A DNA stretch of 8,534 nt from Woeseiaceae bacterium (GTDB lineage Bacteria; Pseudomonadota; Gammaproteobacteria; Steroidobacterales; Woeseiaceae). The stretch lies in contig JAKEGN010000135.1 in assembly GCA_022615525.1 (NCBI GenBank), forward strand, positions 1 to 8,534, written 5' to 3'. Under the pieces are notes generated by a model. It was not told the DNA's origin. It ran no database searches and was given only the letters and a program-made list of their open reading frames with translations. Below, one piece after another: positions 1 through 5,958 of the stretch (positions are counted from its first letter, which is position 1; each line of letters opens with the position of its first letter). A program made the position numbers and the translations under genes.

Positions 1-1018
1 GGAAGCCGATCTCATCCTTGGACGACGCGTGCACGCGGGTGTCGAAGTTGCCTTCCGCAACCGCGCGCGTACCAGCGACCAGGTCCTGGATCGGCGATGT
101 CAATCTACGCGACAGCACCAGGGCGCCATAGATCGAAGCCAGCAACGAAACCATCAGCACAACCGTGAGGGTCAGCGAGTAGATGCGTTTCAGCGGATCC
201 CGCAGGTACACGGCGCGCTTGTAGTCGCTGTAGGACGTATCCACATTGCTGGCCATACGCCCGATGCGTTCCGGCACCGGAAAATGCGCCTGCAAAACGC
301 CTGACAAGTCCTGATTGACCGCGCTCTGGAATGGCAATGCAGTACGAATCTCGTAGGCACCCTCTTCGAGGTCATCAAGGCTGACAAACGGGCGGTTCTG
401 CCGTATCTGCAGTACCACTTCGTCACTCAGCAGCTTTGGAAAGCTGGCTGACGACAAACCAGAACTGGTTGCGATGATGCGGCTGCTGGCACCGTAGATC
501 GTGATCTCGCTCGCGCCGCTCTCGCGACGCAGCAGGCTGAGCTCAAATACTATTTGTCTCGGGGCGACCTGCCTCAGGCGATTAGTGATCCTGACCGTGG
601 TCTCGAGGTGATCGCGCATCAACATCTCGAGCGACGCCCGGCTGAGAGCAAGCGCATCGTCCAGCCCAGCCTCGACTTCCACGTTGAACCAGGAATCGAT
701 GCCCCGATTGATGAACTGCATCGAGAAATAGAACACGACGAGCAAGGGCAGAATCGCAAGGCCGACGAACATGCCCACCATGCGCGCTTTGAGCCTGGAG
801 CCCGGCACGCGCTTCCGGTAATCGCGAATCAACCGCGACAGGTTGCCGACCGTCAACGCAAACAGCACCAGCACACCGCCGACATTGATCATCAGCATGG
901 TGATGTGCAGGCGATCGAACTCCTCGGTGTTCTGTGACGTCTGGCTGAGCAGGAATAGCGCCACGAGGGCGGATCCCACACCCATCGTGACTATCGTGCC
1001 GTAGATCAGTCGTTTCAT
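1..1018 (-). CDS. ntrY: NtrY-like membrane sensor histidine kinase, N-terminal part (truncated by window edge)
   Basis: Only the N-terminal 339 residues are visible; the gene continues past base 1. Inner-membrane sensor kinases of this family pass a signal to an NtrX-type response regulator, normally the next gene. Three hydrophobic segments lie at about residues 5-24, 38-60 and 80-101. A soluble, probably periplasmic sensor region of about 180 residues follows, beginning with the family-typical stretch NRGIDSWFNVEVE (104-116). A fourth membrane segment lies at about 280-302. A HAMP domain then starts (RRLTSPIQDL near 304-313, DEIGF at 335-339) at the window edge. The kinase core with its phospho-accepting His lies outside the window, so activity cannot be judged. 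The start is the ATG at 1018, which overlaps the upstream DUF4390 stop codon as ATGA, so translation is probably coupled. No Shine-Dalgarno sequence is obvious. The family call is firm; the specific NtrY name rests on the topology and gene context. Confidence 0.85.
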   Translation of the reverse strand, partial: MKRLIYGTIVTMGVGSALVALFLLSQTSQNTEEFDRLHITMLMINVGGVLVLFALTVGNLSRLIRDYRKRVPGSRLKARMVGMFVGLAILPLLVVFYFSMQFINRGIDSWFNVEVEAGLDDALALSRASLEMLMRDHLETTVRITNRLRQVAPRQIVFELSLLRRESGASEITIYGASSRIIATSSGLSSASFPKLLSDEVVLQIRQNRPFVSLDDLEEGAYEIRTALPFQSAVNQDLSGVLQAHFPVPERIGRMASNVDTSYSDYKRAVYLRDPLKRIYSLTLTVVLMVSLLASIYGALVLSRRLTSPIQDLVAGTRAVAEGNFDTRVHASSKDEIGF

Positions 1019-1590
1019 CGGTCGAGATACCACTCGTACCATTCGCTCTTGAGCTGCCACTCATCGCGCCAGAAAAAGATAATTCGCAACGCCGCCGGGT
1101 ACTGTTGCGTGCTCAGTGCGGATCTCAGCCGCACCCGGTAGCGGCTGTCCGATGACAGGACGGAGTCGTCGATGACCGGCAGGCCCTGTATTCGGCCGAG
1201 GTTGTTCAACGCGGAGTAGAGCGTCGCGTAAGAGTCGAGGATGCCGCTGTTGACATTGCGCACGATGTAGCGCTGGCTGAGAGGCCGGTACTCGAGTTCG
1301 TATTGCCATACGAGCTCCGCTTCCACGGCATCCGGTATGAACCTCCGCACCCGAATGACGTCGAGCATCAGTTCGATGCGCAACGGAACACCGCTGTTCA
1401 GCGCATCCAGGGCTTCATTGCTCAACACGAGCTGCAGGCGCGCTTCGAGCTGGTGCACACCATCGACCAGCGAGGTCGATGCCGAACGTATGTCGAAGTA
1501 ACCCTCGCGGTCGGGGACATCCTGCGCCAGCAGGGGCGCGAATGCGACGATGCCGAGCAGGCAGGCGACAATTGTCCTTGGTCCAGTCAT
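1015..1590 (-). CDS. DUF4390 family secreted protein of unknown function
   Basis: 191 residues. A hydrophobic N-terminus (residues 6-22) ending PLLAQ suggests a Sec signal peptide cleaved after Ala22. There is no lipobox, so a soluble periplasmic protein of about 169 residues is expected. The mature part reads as a beta-rich domain with the aromatic and basic pattern I associate with DUF4390: VWQYELEYRPLSQRYIVRN near 93-111 and a Trp/Arg-rich end, FFWRDEWQLKSEWYEW, near 172-187. No catalytic residues are recognisable and no biochemical role is known to me. It sits between rsmB (4-base ATGA overlap at its start) and the NtrY-like kinase (4-base ATGA overlap at its end). That placement makes a role linked to the kinase's periplasmic sensor domain plausible, but this is inference from position alone. 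Confidence 0.85.
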   Translation of the reverse strand: MTGPRTIVACLLGIVAFAPLLAQDVPDREGYFDIRSASTSLVDGVHQLEARLQLVLSNEALDALNSGVPLRIELMLDVIRVRRFIPDAVEAELVWQYELEYRPLSQRYIVRNVNSGILDSYATLYSALNNLGRIQGLPVIDDSVLSSDSRYRVRLRSALSTQQYPAALRIIFFWRDEWQLKSEWYEWYLDR

Positions 1591-2927
1591 TTTGAGTCAG
1601 TCTTTCCCGGGTCCTTGTCGAGACAGGCGTAGTAAAAGCCGTCCAGCCCCGCGCTTCCCGGCAGCACCTGGAAGCCCAATGCCTTTCGACGCATTAAATC
1701 GCGGATGTTGTAATTTGGCAACACAGTGTTTTCGACGGCGTCCGGGTGCAGTCCGAGGAATTCCTGCACTACCGAGTCATTCTCTTCCTGCAGGACCGAG
1801 CAGGTTACGTACAGCAGGCGGCCACCCGGTGCGAGCAACGGCCAAAGCGCGTTCAGCAGGGCCCCCTGCTGCCTGGCCAGTCCGGCGATGTCGGACGCCC
1901 GGCGCAACAGGCGTATATCCGGGTGCCGCCGTATCACGCCGGTCGCGGAACACGGCGCGTCAACCAGGATGCGATCGAAGGCCTCGCCGTCCCACCAGTC
2001 TTCAGGATTTGATGCATCGGCGCAGACAACGGTTGCATTCAGCCGCAGGCGACGAAGGTTGTCCTTCAGGGGCTGCAGGCGTTCCTCGTCTGCGTCGAGG
2101 GCGGTCACCGCCGCGTCGCCGGCTGCCAGTTCGAGAAGGTGGCCGGTCTTTCCGCCGGGTGCCGCGCAGGCGTCCAGGATGCGCCGGCCGCCTTCGGCCA
2201 ACAGCCACGGTGCTGCAATCTGCGCTGCCGCATCCTGTACCGAGACGCGGCCGTCCAGGAACCCGGGCAGCCGTTCGACATCGACCGGGTGCTCGAGGCA
2301 CAAGGCCTGTTCGAAACCCGGCAACATCCTCGCTTCCGGCATGTTCTCCGCGAGCTGCATCAACCCGACATAGTCCTCCGCGGTTGTCTGCCTGGCATTG
2401 ACACGCAGCCACATCGGTGCCCGCTCGTTATTCGCGTTGACAATCGCGCGCCAGTCGTCCGGCCAGTCACTGCGTATGGTATCGATCAGCCACTGCGGAT
2501 GATTCAGCTCCGCTTCTTCGTTAGACGCGATGACGGGGCTTTTCCGTCGGAAATTCCGCAGGACGGCGTTGATCAGCCCGGCATAGGCGGGCCGCCGCAA
2601 CACTCGCGCCGCCTCGACCGTCATGGACACGGCAGCATGATCCGGAACGCGTGTATCTGTGAGCTGAAAGAGGCCGATCGCAAGCAGGGATTCGATAACG
2701 CGGTCGCGCGTTTTGAGCGGCCGATCCAGCAGTGCGGCGAGCTGTGCACGCAGGCGCCAGTGATATCGGATGGTGCCGTAACAAAGCATGCGCAGCAGTG
2801 GCATTTCACTTTCCGCCACCTGCACCTCACTCAATGCGGAATCGAGCGTGCGGCCATCGCGTACGACACGTTCGACCACCGTCGCGGCGGTGGCGCGCAG
2901 CCTGGCTCCATTGCGCTCGTCGGACAT
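1587..2927 (-). CDS. rsmB: 16S rRNA m5C967 methyltransferase RsmB (Fmu/Sun)
   Basis: 446 residues, slightly longer than the E. coli enzyme (about 429). It uses S-adenosylmethionine to methylate C5 of cytosine 967 in 16S rRNA. Residues 1 to about 140 form the NusB-like RNA-binding domain (CYGTIRYHWRL 49-59; LINAVLRNFRR 118-128). The Rossmann methyltransferase domain follows from about 230. It carries the SAM-binding motif DACAAPGGKT (252-261), an acidic residue after the next strand (ALDADEER 276-283), the DAPCSATG motif with Cys326 (needed for product release), RRHPDI (333-338) and the TCS motif with Cys376, the expected catalytic nucleophile. The C-terminus ends in the usual DGFYYACL hallmark. 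All key residues are present, so the enzyme should be active. It starts 5 bases after the fmt stop codon with no clear ribosome binding site, and its stop codon overlaps the DUF4390 start. Confidence 0.97.
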   Translation of the reverse strand: MSDERNGARLRATAATVVERVVRDGRTLDSALSEVQVAESEMPLLRMLCYGTIRYHWRLRAQLAALLDRPLKTRDRVIESLLAIGLFQLTDTRVPDHAAVSMTVEAARVLRRPAYAGLINAVLRNFRRKSPVIASNEEAELNHPQWLIDTIRSDWPDDWRAIVNANNERAPMWLRVNARQTTAEDYVGLMQLAENMPEARMLPGFEQALCLEHPVDVERLPGFLDGRVSVQDAAAQIAAPWLLAEGGRRILDACAAPGGKTGHLLELAAGDAAVTALDADEERLQPLKDNLRRLRLNATVVCADASNPEDWWDGEAFDRILVDAPCSATGVIRRHPDIRLLRRASDIAGLARQQGALLNALWPLLAPGGRLLYVTCSVLQEENDSVVQEFLGLHPDAVENTVLPNYNIRDLMRRKALGFQVLPGSAGLDGFYYACLDKDPGKTDSK

Positions 2928-2932
2928 GTCGA

Positions 2933-3856
2933 TCAGAACAGGCGCTTGCCCGCAAGTTTCAGCTGCGTCGCCAGTTCCGCTCCGCGCACGCGACGCCCGC
3001 CGGCACGCTGTACTTCCATGAGTCGTAGCGCACCGGCACTGCAGGCGACGTCGAAGCCCGCTTTGCCCGATGCGATCACCGTGCCGGGTTCCTGCGCTGC
3101 AGCCTCAATGGGTATCGCACGCCAGCATTTGATGCGCTCGTCGGCAAAACGAAACCATGCGCCCGGCTGCGGATTGTACGCACGCACTTTGCGCGCATTG
3201 ATCCCGGCAGGTTGCAGCCAGTCGAGCATCGCATCTTCGGTGCGAATCTTGCCCGCAAAAGTCACTTCCTTCGGATCCTGCGGCCGCGCCATGCAATTGC
3301 CCTGCAGGATGCCGGGCAAAGTCCTTACGAGCAGTGACCCGCCCAGTACCGCGAGCCTGTCGTGCAGGGATCCCGCGGTTTCCTCCGGCCCGATGGCGAC
3401 GGACTCGGCGGCGAGCACCGCGCCGCAGTCGAGCCCCGCCTCCATCTGCATGAGGCTCACTCCGGTATGCGTGTCGCCGGCCAATATCGCCGCCTGGATT
3501 GGCGATGCGCCCCGCCAGCGCGGCAGCAGCGAAGCATGCACGTTCACGCAACCGCGGCGCGGGATGTCGAGCAGGGCTTGCGGCAAGAGCAATCCGTACG
3601 CCGCGACAATGAGTACGTCCGGTGCTTCGGCCCTGAGCCGCGCAATCGCAGCGTCGTCTTTCAGGTTGGCCGGCTGCCAGACGGGTATGTTGTACTGCTT
3701 CGCGTACTGCTTGACCGGGCTCTCCGTAATTTGCTTGCCGCGGCCGGCGGGCCGGTCGGGCTGGGTCAGGACCAGAGTCGGCACAAAGCCTCCCTTCACC
3801 AAAGCTTCAAGGGACTCGCGCGCGAACTCCGGCGTGCCGGCAAACAGGATTTTCAT
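2933..3856 (-). CDS. fmt: Methionyl-tRNA formyltransferase
   Basis: 307 residues (E. coli form 315; this one lacks a few residues before MKILFAGTPEFA). It transfers a formyl group from 10-formyl-tetrahydrofolate to Met-tRNAfMet in the cytoplasm, allowing translation initiation. The N-terminal formyltransferase fold shows TQPDRPAGRGK (31-41), the signature NVHASLLPRWRGASPIQ (105-121) and MEAGLDCG (138-145). These supply the catalytic trio Asn105, His107 and Asp143, matching E. coli N106, H108 and D144. The C-terminal OB-like tRNA-binding domain (about 205-307) contains RAYNPQPGAW (225-234). The residues after the catalytic Asp are Cys-Gly-Ala, where E. coli has Thr-Gly-Asp; this is a mild variation. 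The gene follows def by 22 bases without a clear Shine-Dalgarno sequence and precedes rsmB by 5 bases. Confidence 0.97.
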   Translation of the reverse strand: MKILFAGTPEFARESLEALVKGGFVPTLVLTQPDRPAGRGKQITESPVKQYAKQYNIPVWQPANLKDDAAIARLRAEAPDVLIVAAYGLLLPQALLDIPRRGCVNVHASLLPRWRGASPIQAAILAGDTHTGVSLMQMEAGLDCGAVLAAESVAIGPEETAGSLHDRLAVLGGSLLVRTLPGILQGNCMARPQDPKEVTFAGKIRTEDAMLDWLQPAGINARKVRAYNPQPGAWFRFADERIKCWRAIPIEAAAQEPGTVIASGKAGFDVACSAGALRLMEVQRAGGRRVRGAELATQLKLAGKRLF

Positions 3857-3878
3857 GGCAGAAACGCGACCGCAGCGG

Positions 3879-4400
3879 TCAGAGTACCGCTACGGGACTC
3901 GAAACCGTGCGGCGATCTTTCACCAGTCGCTTGCGGATGCGCTGGCGCTTTGCTTCCGAAAGGTAATCGACGAACAGCCGGCCTTCGAGGTGGTCCATTT
4001 CGTGCTGCACGCACACAGCCAGCAGGCCGTCCATATCTTGCTCCACCGTTTGCCCGTCACGGTCGAGATAGCGCACGCGAATATGCCCGGCCCTTTCGAC
4101 TTCGTCGAAGTACCCAGGCACGGACAGGCAGCCCTCCTCGGTCACCGCGACGCCGTCTTTTTGCAGGATCTCGGGGTTGATCAGCACGAGTGGCCCGGTC
4201 TTGTCCGGGGAGACATCCGCCACCAGCAGGCGCTGGTGCACGTCGACCTGGGTCGCCGCCAGGCCGATTCCGGGTGCCGCGTACATGGTTTCGAACATGT
4301 CGTCGATGAGCCGGCGCAGACGATCGTCCACGGCCTTGACCGGGACGGCGCGGGTGCGAAGTCGGGGGTCTGGAAACTCCAAAATTCTCAGTTTTGCCAT
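3879..4400 (-). CDS. def: Peptide deformylase
   Basis: 173 residues, the usual size for a bacterial type I enzyme. This metalloenzyme removes the N-formyl group from nascent polypeptides at the ribosome exit, undoing the modification added by the product of the next gene, fmt. All three family motifs are intact: GIGLAATQ (44-51), EEGCLSVPG (88-96) and QHEMDHLEG (132-140). Metal ligands are Cys91, His133 and His137, with Glu134 as general base. A basic C-terminal helix (KRQRIRKRLVKDRR, 151-164) resembles the ribosome-binding helix of the E. coli enzyme, followed by a short nonpolar tail. It is the first gene of the leftward operon and starts at ATG 4400. The upstream bases GCAAAAC give no strong ribosome binding site, but the next codons match the conserved family start (MAKLRIL). 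Confidence 0.98.
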   Translation of the reverse strand: MAKLRILEFPDPRLRTRAVPVKAVDDRLRRLIDDMFETMYAAPGIGLAATQVDVHQRLLVADVSPDKTGPLVLINPEILQKDGVAVTEEGCLSVPGYFDEVERAGHIRVRYLDRDGQTVEQDMDGLLAVCVQHEMDHLEGRLFVDYLSEAKRQRIRKRLVKDRRTVSSPVAVL

Positions 4401-4447
4401 GTTTTGCCCGGTGATAACTCGCGTAAGTTCCTACAAACTCGACCTAA

Positions 4448-4476
4448 ATAATTGACTTGATTAAATAAGATGTCAG
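4448..4476 (-). promoter_or_regulatory. Candidate sigma70-type promoter for the def operon
   Basis: Read on the minus strand, CTGACA (4476-4471, five of six matches to TTGACA) is followed after 17 bases by AATTAT (4453-4448, four of six matches to TATAAT). Transcription would start near 4440, leaving a leader of about 40 bases before def. It is the best-spaced pair in the AT-rich gap upstream of def. It overlaps the candidate rightward promoter, so the two directions may interfere with each other. Predicted by eye only. Confidence 0.4.
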
Positions 4477-4481
4477 ACAAT
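4452..4481 (+). promoter_or_regulatory. Candidate rightward promoter for the LysM lipoprotein gene
   Basis: TTGACT (4452-4457) and GACAAT (4476-4481) are separated by 18 bases, matching the sigma70 consensus at five of six and four of six positions. The leader would be about 135 bases long. A second -10-like hexamer, TATTAT (4564-4569, five of six), lies nearer the gene but has no good -35 partner at 16-18 bases. A TTGGCA at 4535-4540 is 23 bases away, too far for a normal promoter. Which one is used cannot be decided from the sequence. Confidence 0.3.
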
Positions 4482-4624
4482 GCCGCCTGAAAACGGGCCA
4501 ATCCGGTCGCTGCGGGCACGGAATTGTGACGCGTTTGGCAGCCTGTCCGGCGTCGACTCGACATATTATAGCAACGCCTGCCACCCGGCAGCCCTGGGTC
4601 ATTGTGATGGAGCAACCGTCAATC

Positions 4625-5845
4625 ATGTTTTCCCGCAAAAAATGCTTGTCAGTCAGGCGACAACTGACTGTTATCGGTCTGGCCACAGCACTGGCCGGTT
4701 GCTCGCTCAACCCTTTCTACGATGACGAAGAAACCGCCGCGGCTCCCGTCAGCCAAAGCACGTCATCGGCGGGCAGTTCGCGGTCCGTCAGCCCGGCGGC
4801 AACGACTGCGCCGGTTGCTACAACGAACCAGCCGGTGCTGGTGCAGGAAGCTCGCCCGGTACCGCTGGCCGATAATCACCCCAACGAATACACAGTTCAG
4901 GTTGGTGACACGCTCTGGGATATCGCGGCGACTTTCCTCAAGGACCCGTGGTATTGGCCGGAAGTGTGGTACATCAATCCGCAGATCGAGAATCCACACC
5001 TCATTTATCCGGGCGATGTTCTGGCGCTCGTTACGATCGACGGCCAGGAACGAATCACCAATATTCGTGCGTCAACCTATCGCATGTCGCCACAGGCACG
5101 CATTACGCCGCTGACCGAGGCAATCACCAGCATCCCTTACGAAAGGGTCGCCGCGTTCCTGTCGAAAGGCATGGTGCTGGAGAAGGACCAGGTATCCGAA
5201 CTGCCATACATCCTGGCCGTCCGCGGAGACCACATGCTCGGAGCGGCAGGTAACCAGATTTACGTGCGTGGTGGCGCAGCGGCGCCGACCGGGACACGCT
5301 ACAGCGTCGTCAAGGTGGGCGATGAACTCAAGGATCCGGACGATGGCGACGTCGTGGGCTACTCCGGCATATATGTCGGCGAAGGCGCATTGTCACGCGG
5401 CGGAGACCCGGCAACGGTTGCACTGAGCGATACCAATCGTGAGGCCAATGCGGGCGACCTGCTGCTGCCCGAGACGGTCGATATACCCCTGAATTTCTTT
5501 CCGAAAGCGCCGGACGGCGAGATCGATGGCAAGATCATCTCCGTCGTCGACGGCGTCGCACTCATAGGCCAGTACCAGGTCGTGGTCATGAACCAGGGCG
5601 CGCGCAACGGACTTGCCCCCGGAGACATCCTGAGCGTGTACCAGTCCGGTGAGGAAGTACGCGACCGTCACAAAGGCGGGTTCGGCAACAGTATGTCGAT
5701 GTTTGGCGGGGAAAAGGTCAAGCTGCCCGACGAGCAGGCCGGTACGATTATGGTATTCAAGGTATATGACCGCATCGCGTATGGGCTGGTGGTCCGGGCG
5801 ACCAGCGATATTCACATTCTCGACGCGGTCCGCAACCCGAGCTGA
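4625..5845 (+). CDS. LysM-domain outer-membrane lipoprotein, TsaP-like (type IV pilus secretin-associated family)
   Basis: 406 residues from ATG 4625. The N-terminus has basic residues, a hydrophobic stretch (14-24) and the lipobox LAGC (23-26), predicting cleavage by signal peptidase II and lipidation of Cys26. Ser follows the Cys, not the Asp that retains lipoproteins in the inner membrane, so outer-membrane sorting is likely. A Ser/Thr/Ala/Pro-rich linker (about 36-75) leads to one LysM domain (89-136: YTVQVGDTLWDIAATFL, then PHLIYPGDVLAL), which should bind peptidoglycan. The remaining 270 residues form a conserved but poorly understood domain rich in short strands. This layout, and the position between def and dprA, match P. 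aeruginosa PA0020, which as I recall is the TsaP homologue; TsaP binds peptidoglycan around the pilus secretin PilQ. A longer reading from GTG 4526 is unlikely because it would bury the lipobox at residue 59. GGAG at 4609-4612 is a passable ribosome binding site for 4625. LysM lipoprotein: sure; TsaP function: inferred. Confidence 0.88.
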   Translation: MFSRKKCLSVRRQLTVIGLATALAGCSLNPFYDDEETAAAPVSQSTSSAGSSRSVSPAATTAPVATTNQPVLVQEARPVPLADNHPNEYTVQVGDTLWDIAATFLKDPWYWPEVWYINPQIENPHLIYPGDVLALVTIDGQERITNIRASTYRMSPQARITPLTEAITSIPYERVAAFLSKGMVLEKDQVSELPYILAVRGDHMLGAAGNQIYVRGGAAAPTGTRYSVVKVGDELKDPDDGDVVGYSGIYVGEGALSRGGDPATVALSDTNREANAGDLLLPETVDIPLNFFPKAPDGEIDGKIISVVDGVALIGQYQVVVMNQGARNGLAPGDILSVYQSGEEVRDRHKGGFGNSMSMFGGEKVKLPDEQAGTIMVFKVYDRIAYGLVVRATSDIHILDAVRNPS

Positions 5846-5860
5846 CAGAGTCTCCTCACA

Positions 5861-5898
5861 AAGCGGCGCTCTCGGTAAGGGAGCGCCGCTTTTTTGTT
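5861..5898 (+). terminator. Rho-independent terminator of the LysM lipoprotein gene
   Basis: A perfect 11-bp inverted repeat, AAGCGGCGCTC (5861-5871) and GAGCGCCGCTT (5881-5891), encloses a 9-base loop and runs directly into a T tract (5890-5895, then GTT). It starts 15 bases after the stop codon. It should end the LysM transcript and so isolate dprA, which then needs its own promoter in the next 60 bases. Confidence 0.93.
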
Positions 5899-5937
5899 GC
5901 CGGCCCATAATCGGCCGATTATCGGCGACCGGCCGGC
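5894..5937. promoter_or_regulatory. Nested palindrome in the dprA promoter region, possible operator
   Basis: The core ATAATCGGCCGATTAT (5907-5922) is a perfect 16-bp palindrome. It is flanked by a second inverted pair, GCCGGCC (5899-5905) and GGCCGGC (5931-5937). A weak promoter can be placed over it: TTGTTG (5894-5899), 17 bases, then GATTAT (5917-5922), so the palindrome would cover the -10 box. An alternative -10 is CATAAT (5906-5911), which lacks a -35. Because a strong terminator lies just upstream, the dprA promoter is expected here. A role as a regulator site is inferred from symmetry and position; a structured RNA is the alternative. Confidence 0.45.
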
Positions 5938-5958
5938 TTGAGCAGCAGGAACTCTCGA

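Noticed and set aside
582..1064. A 160-codon minus-strand frame opening near 1064.
   Set aside because: It is a frame-shifted shadow of the NtrY-like kinase. The frame starting at ATG 1018 gives proper membrane segments and a HAMP domain and stays open to the window edge.
1550..2401. A 283-codon plus-strand frame rich in Arg and Pro.
   Set aside because: It is antisense to rsmB and the DUF4390 start, has compositional bias typical of a shadow frame, and shows no recognisable motif.
2139..4451. A 770-codon open frame on the plus strand, opposite rsmB, fmt and def.
   Set aside because: It lies antisense to three genes with intact family motifs. Its translation is low-complexity Arg/Ser/Ala/Pro/His-rich with no domain, and long antisense frames are common opposite GC-rich coding DNA because stop codons are rare there.
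4534..4550. A TTTGGCAG stretch considered as a sigma54 promoter half, given the NtrY context.
   Set aside because: The matching GC/TTGCA-type element at the required spacing is absent.
4526..4624. An upstream GTG start extending the LysM protein by 33 residues.
   Set aside because: It would move the signal sequence and lipobox deep into the protein and has no ribosome binding site; ATG 4625 gives a textbook lipoprotein signal.
5938..5958. A TTG start for dprA seven codons upstream.
   Set aside because: No Shine-Dalgarno sequence precedes it and it abuts the inverted repeat; GTG 5959 has AGGA at an 8-base distance.
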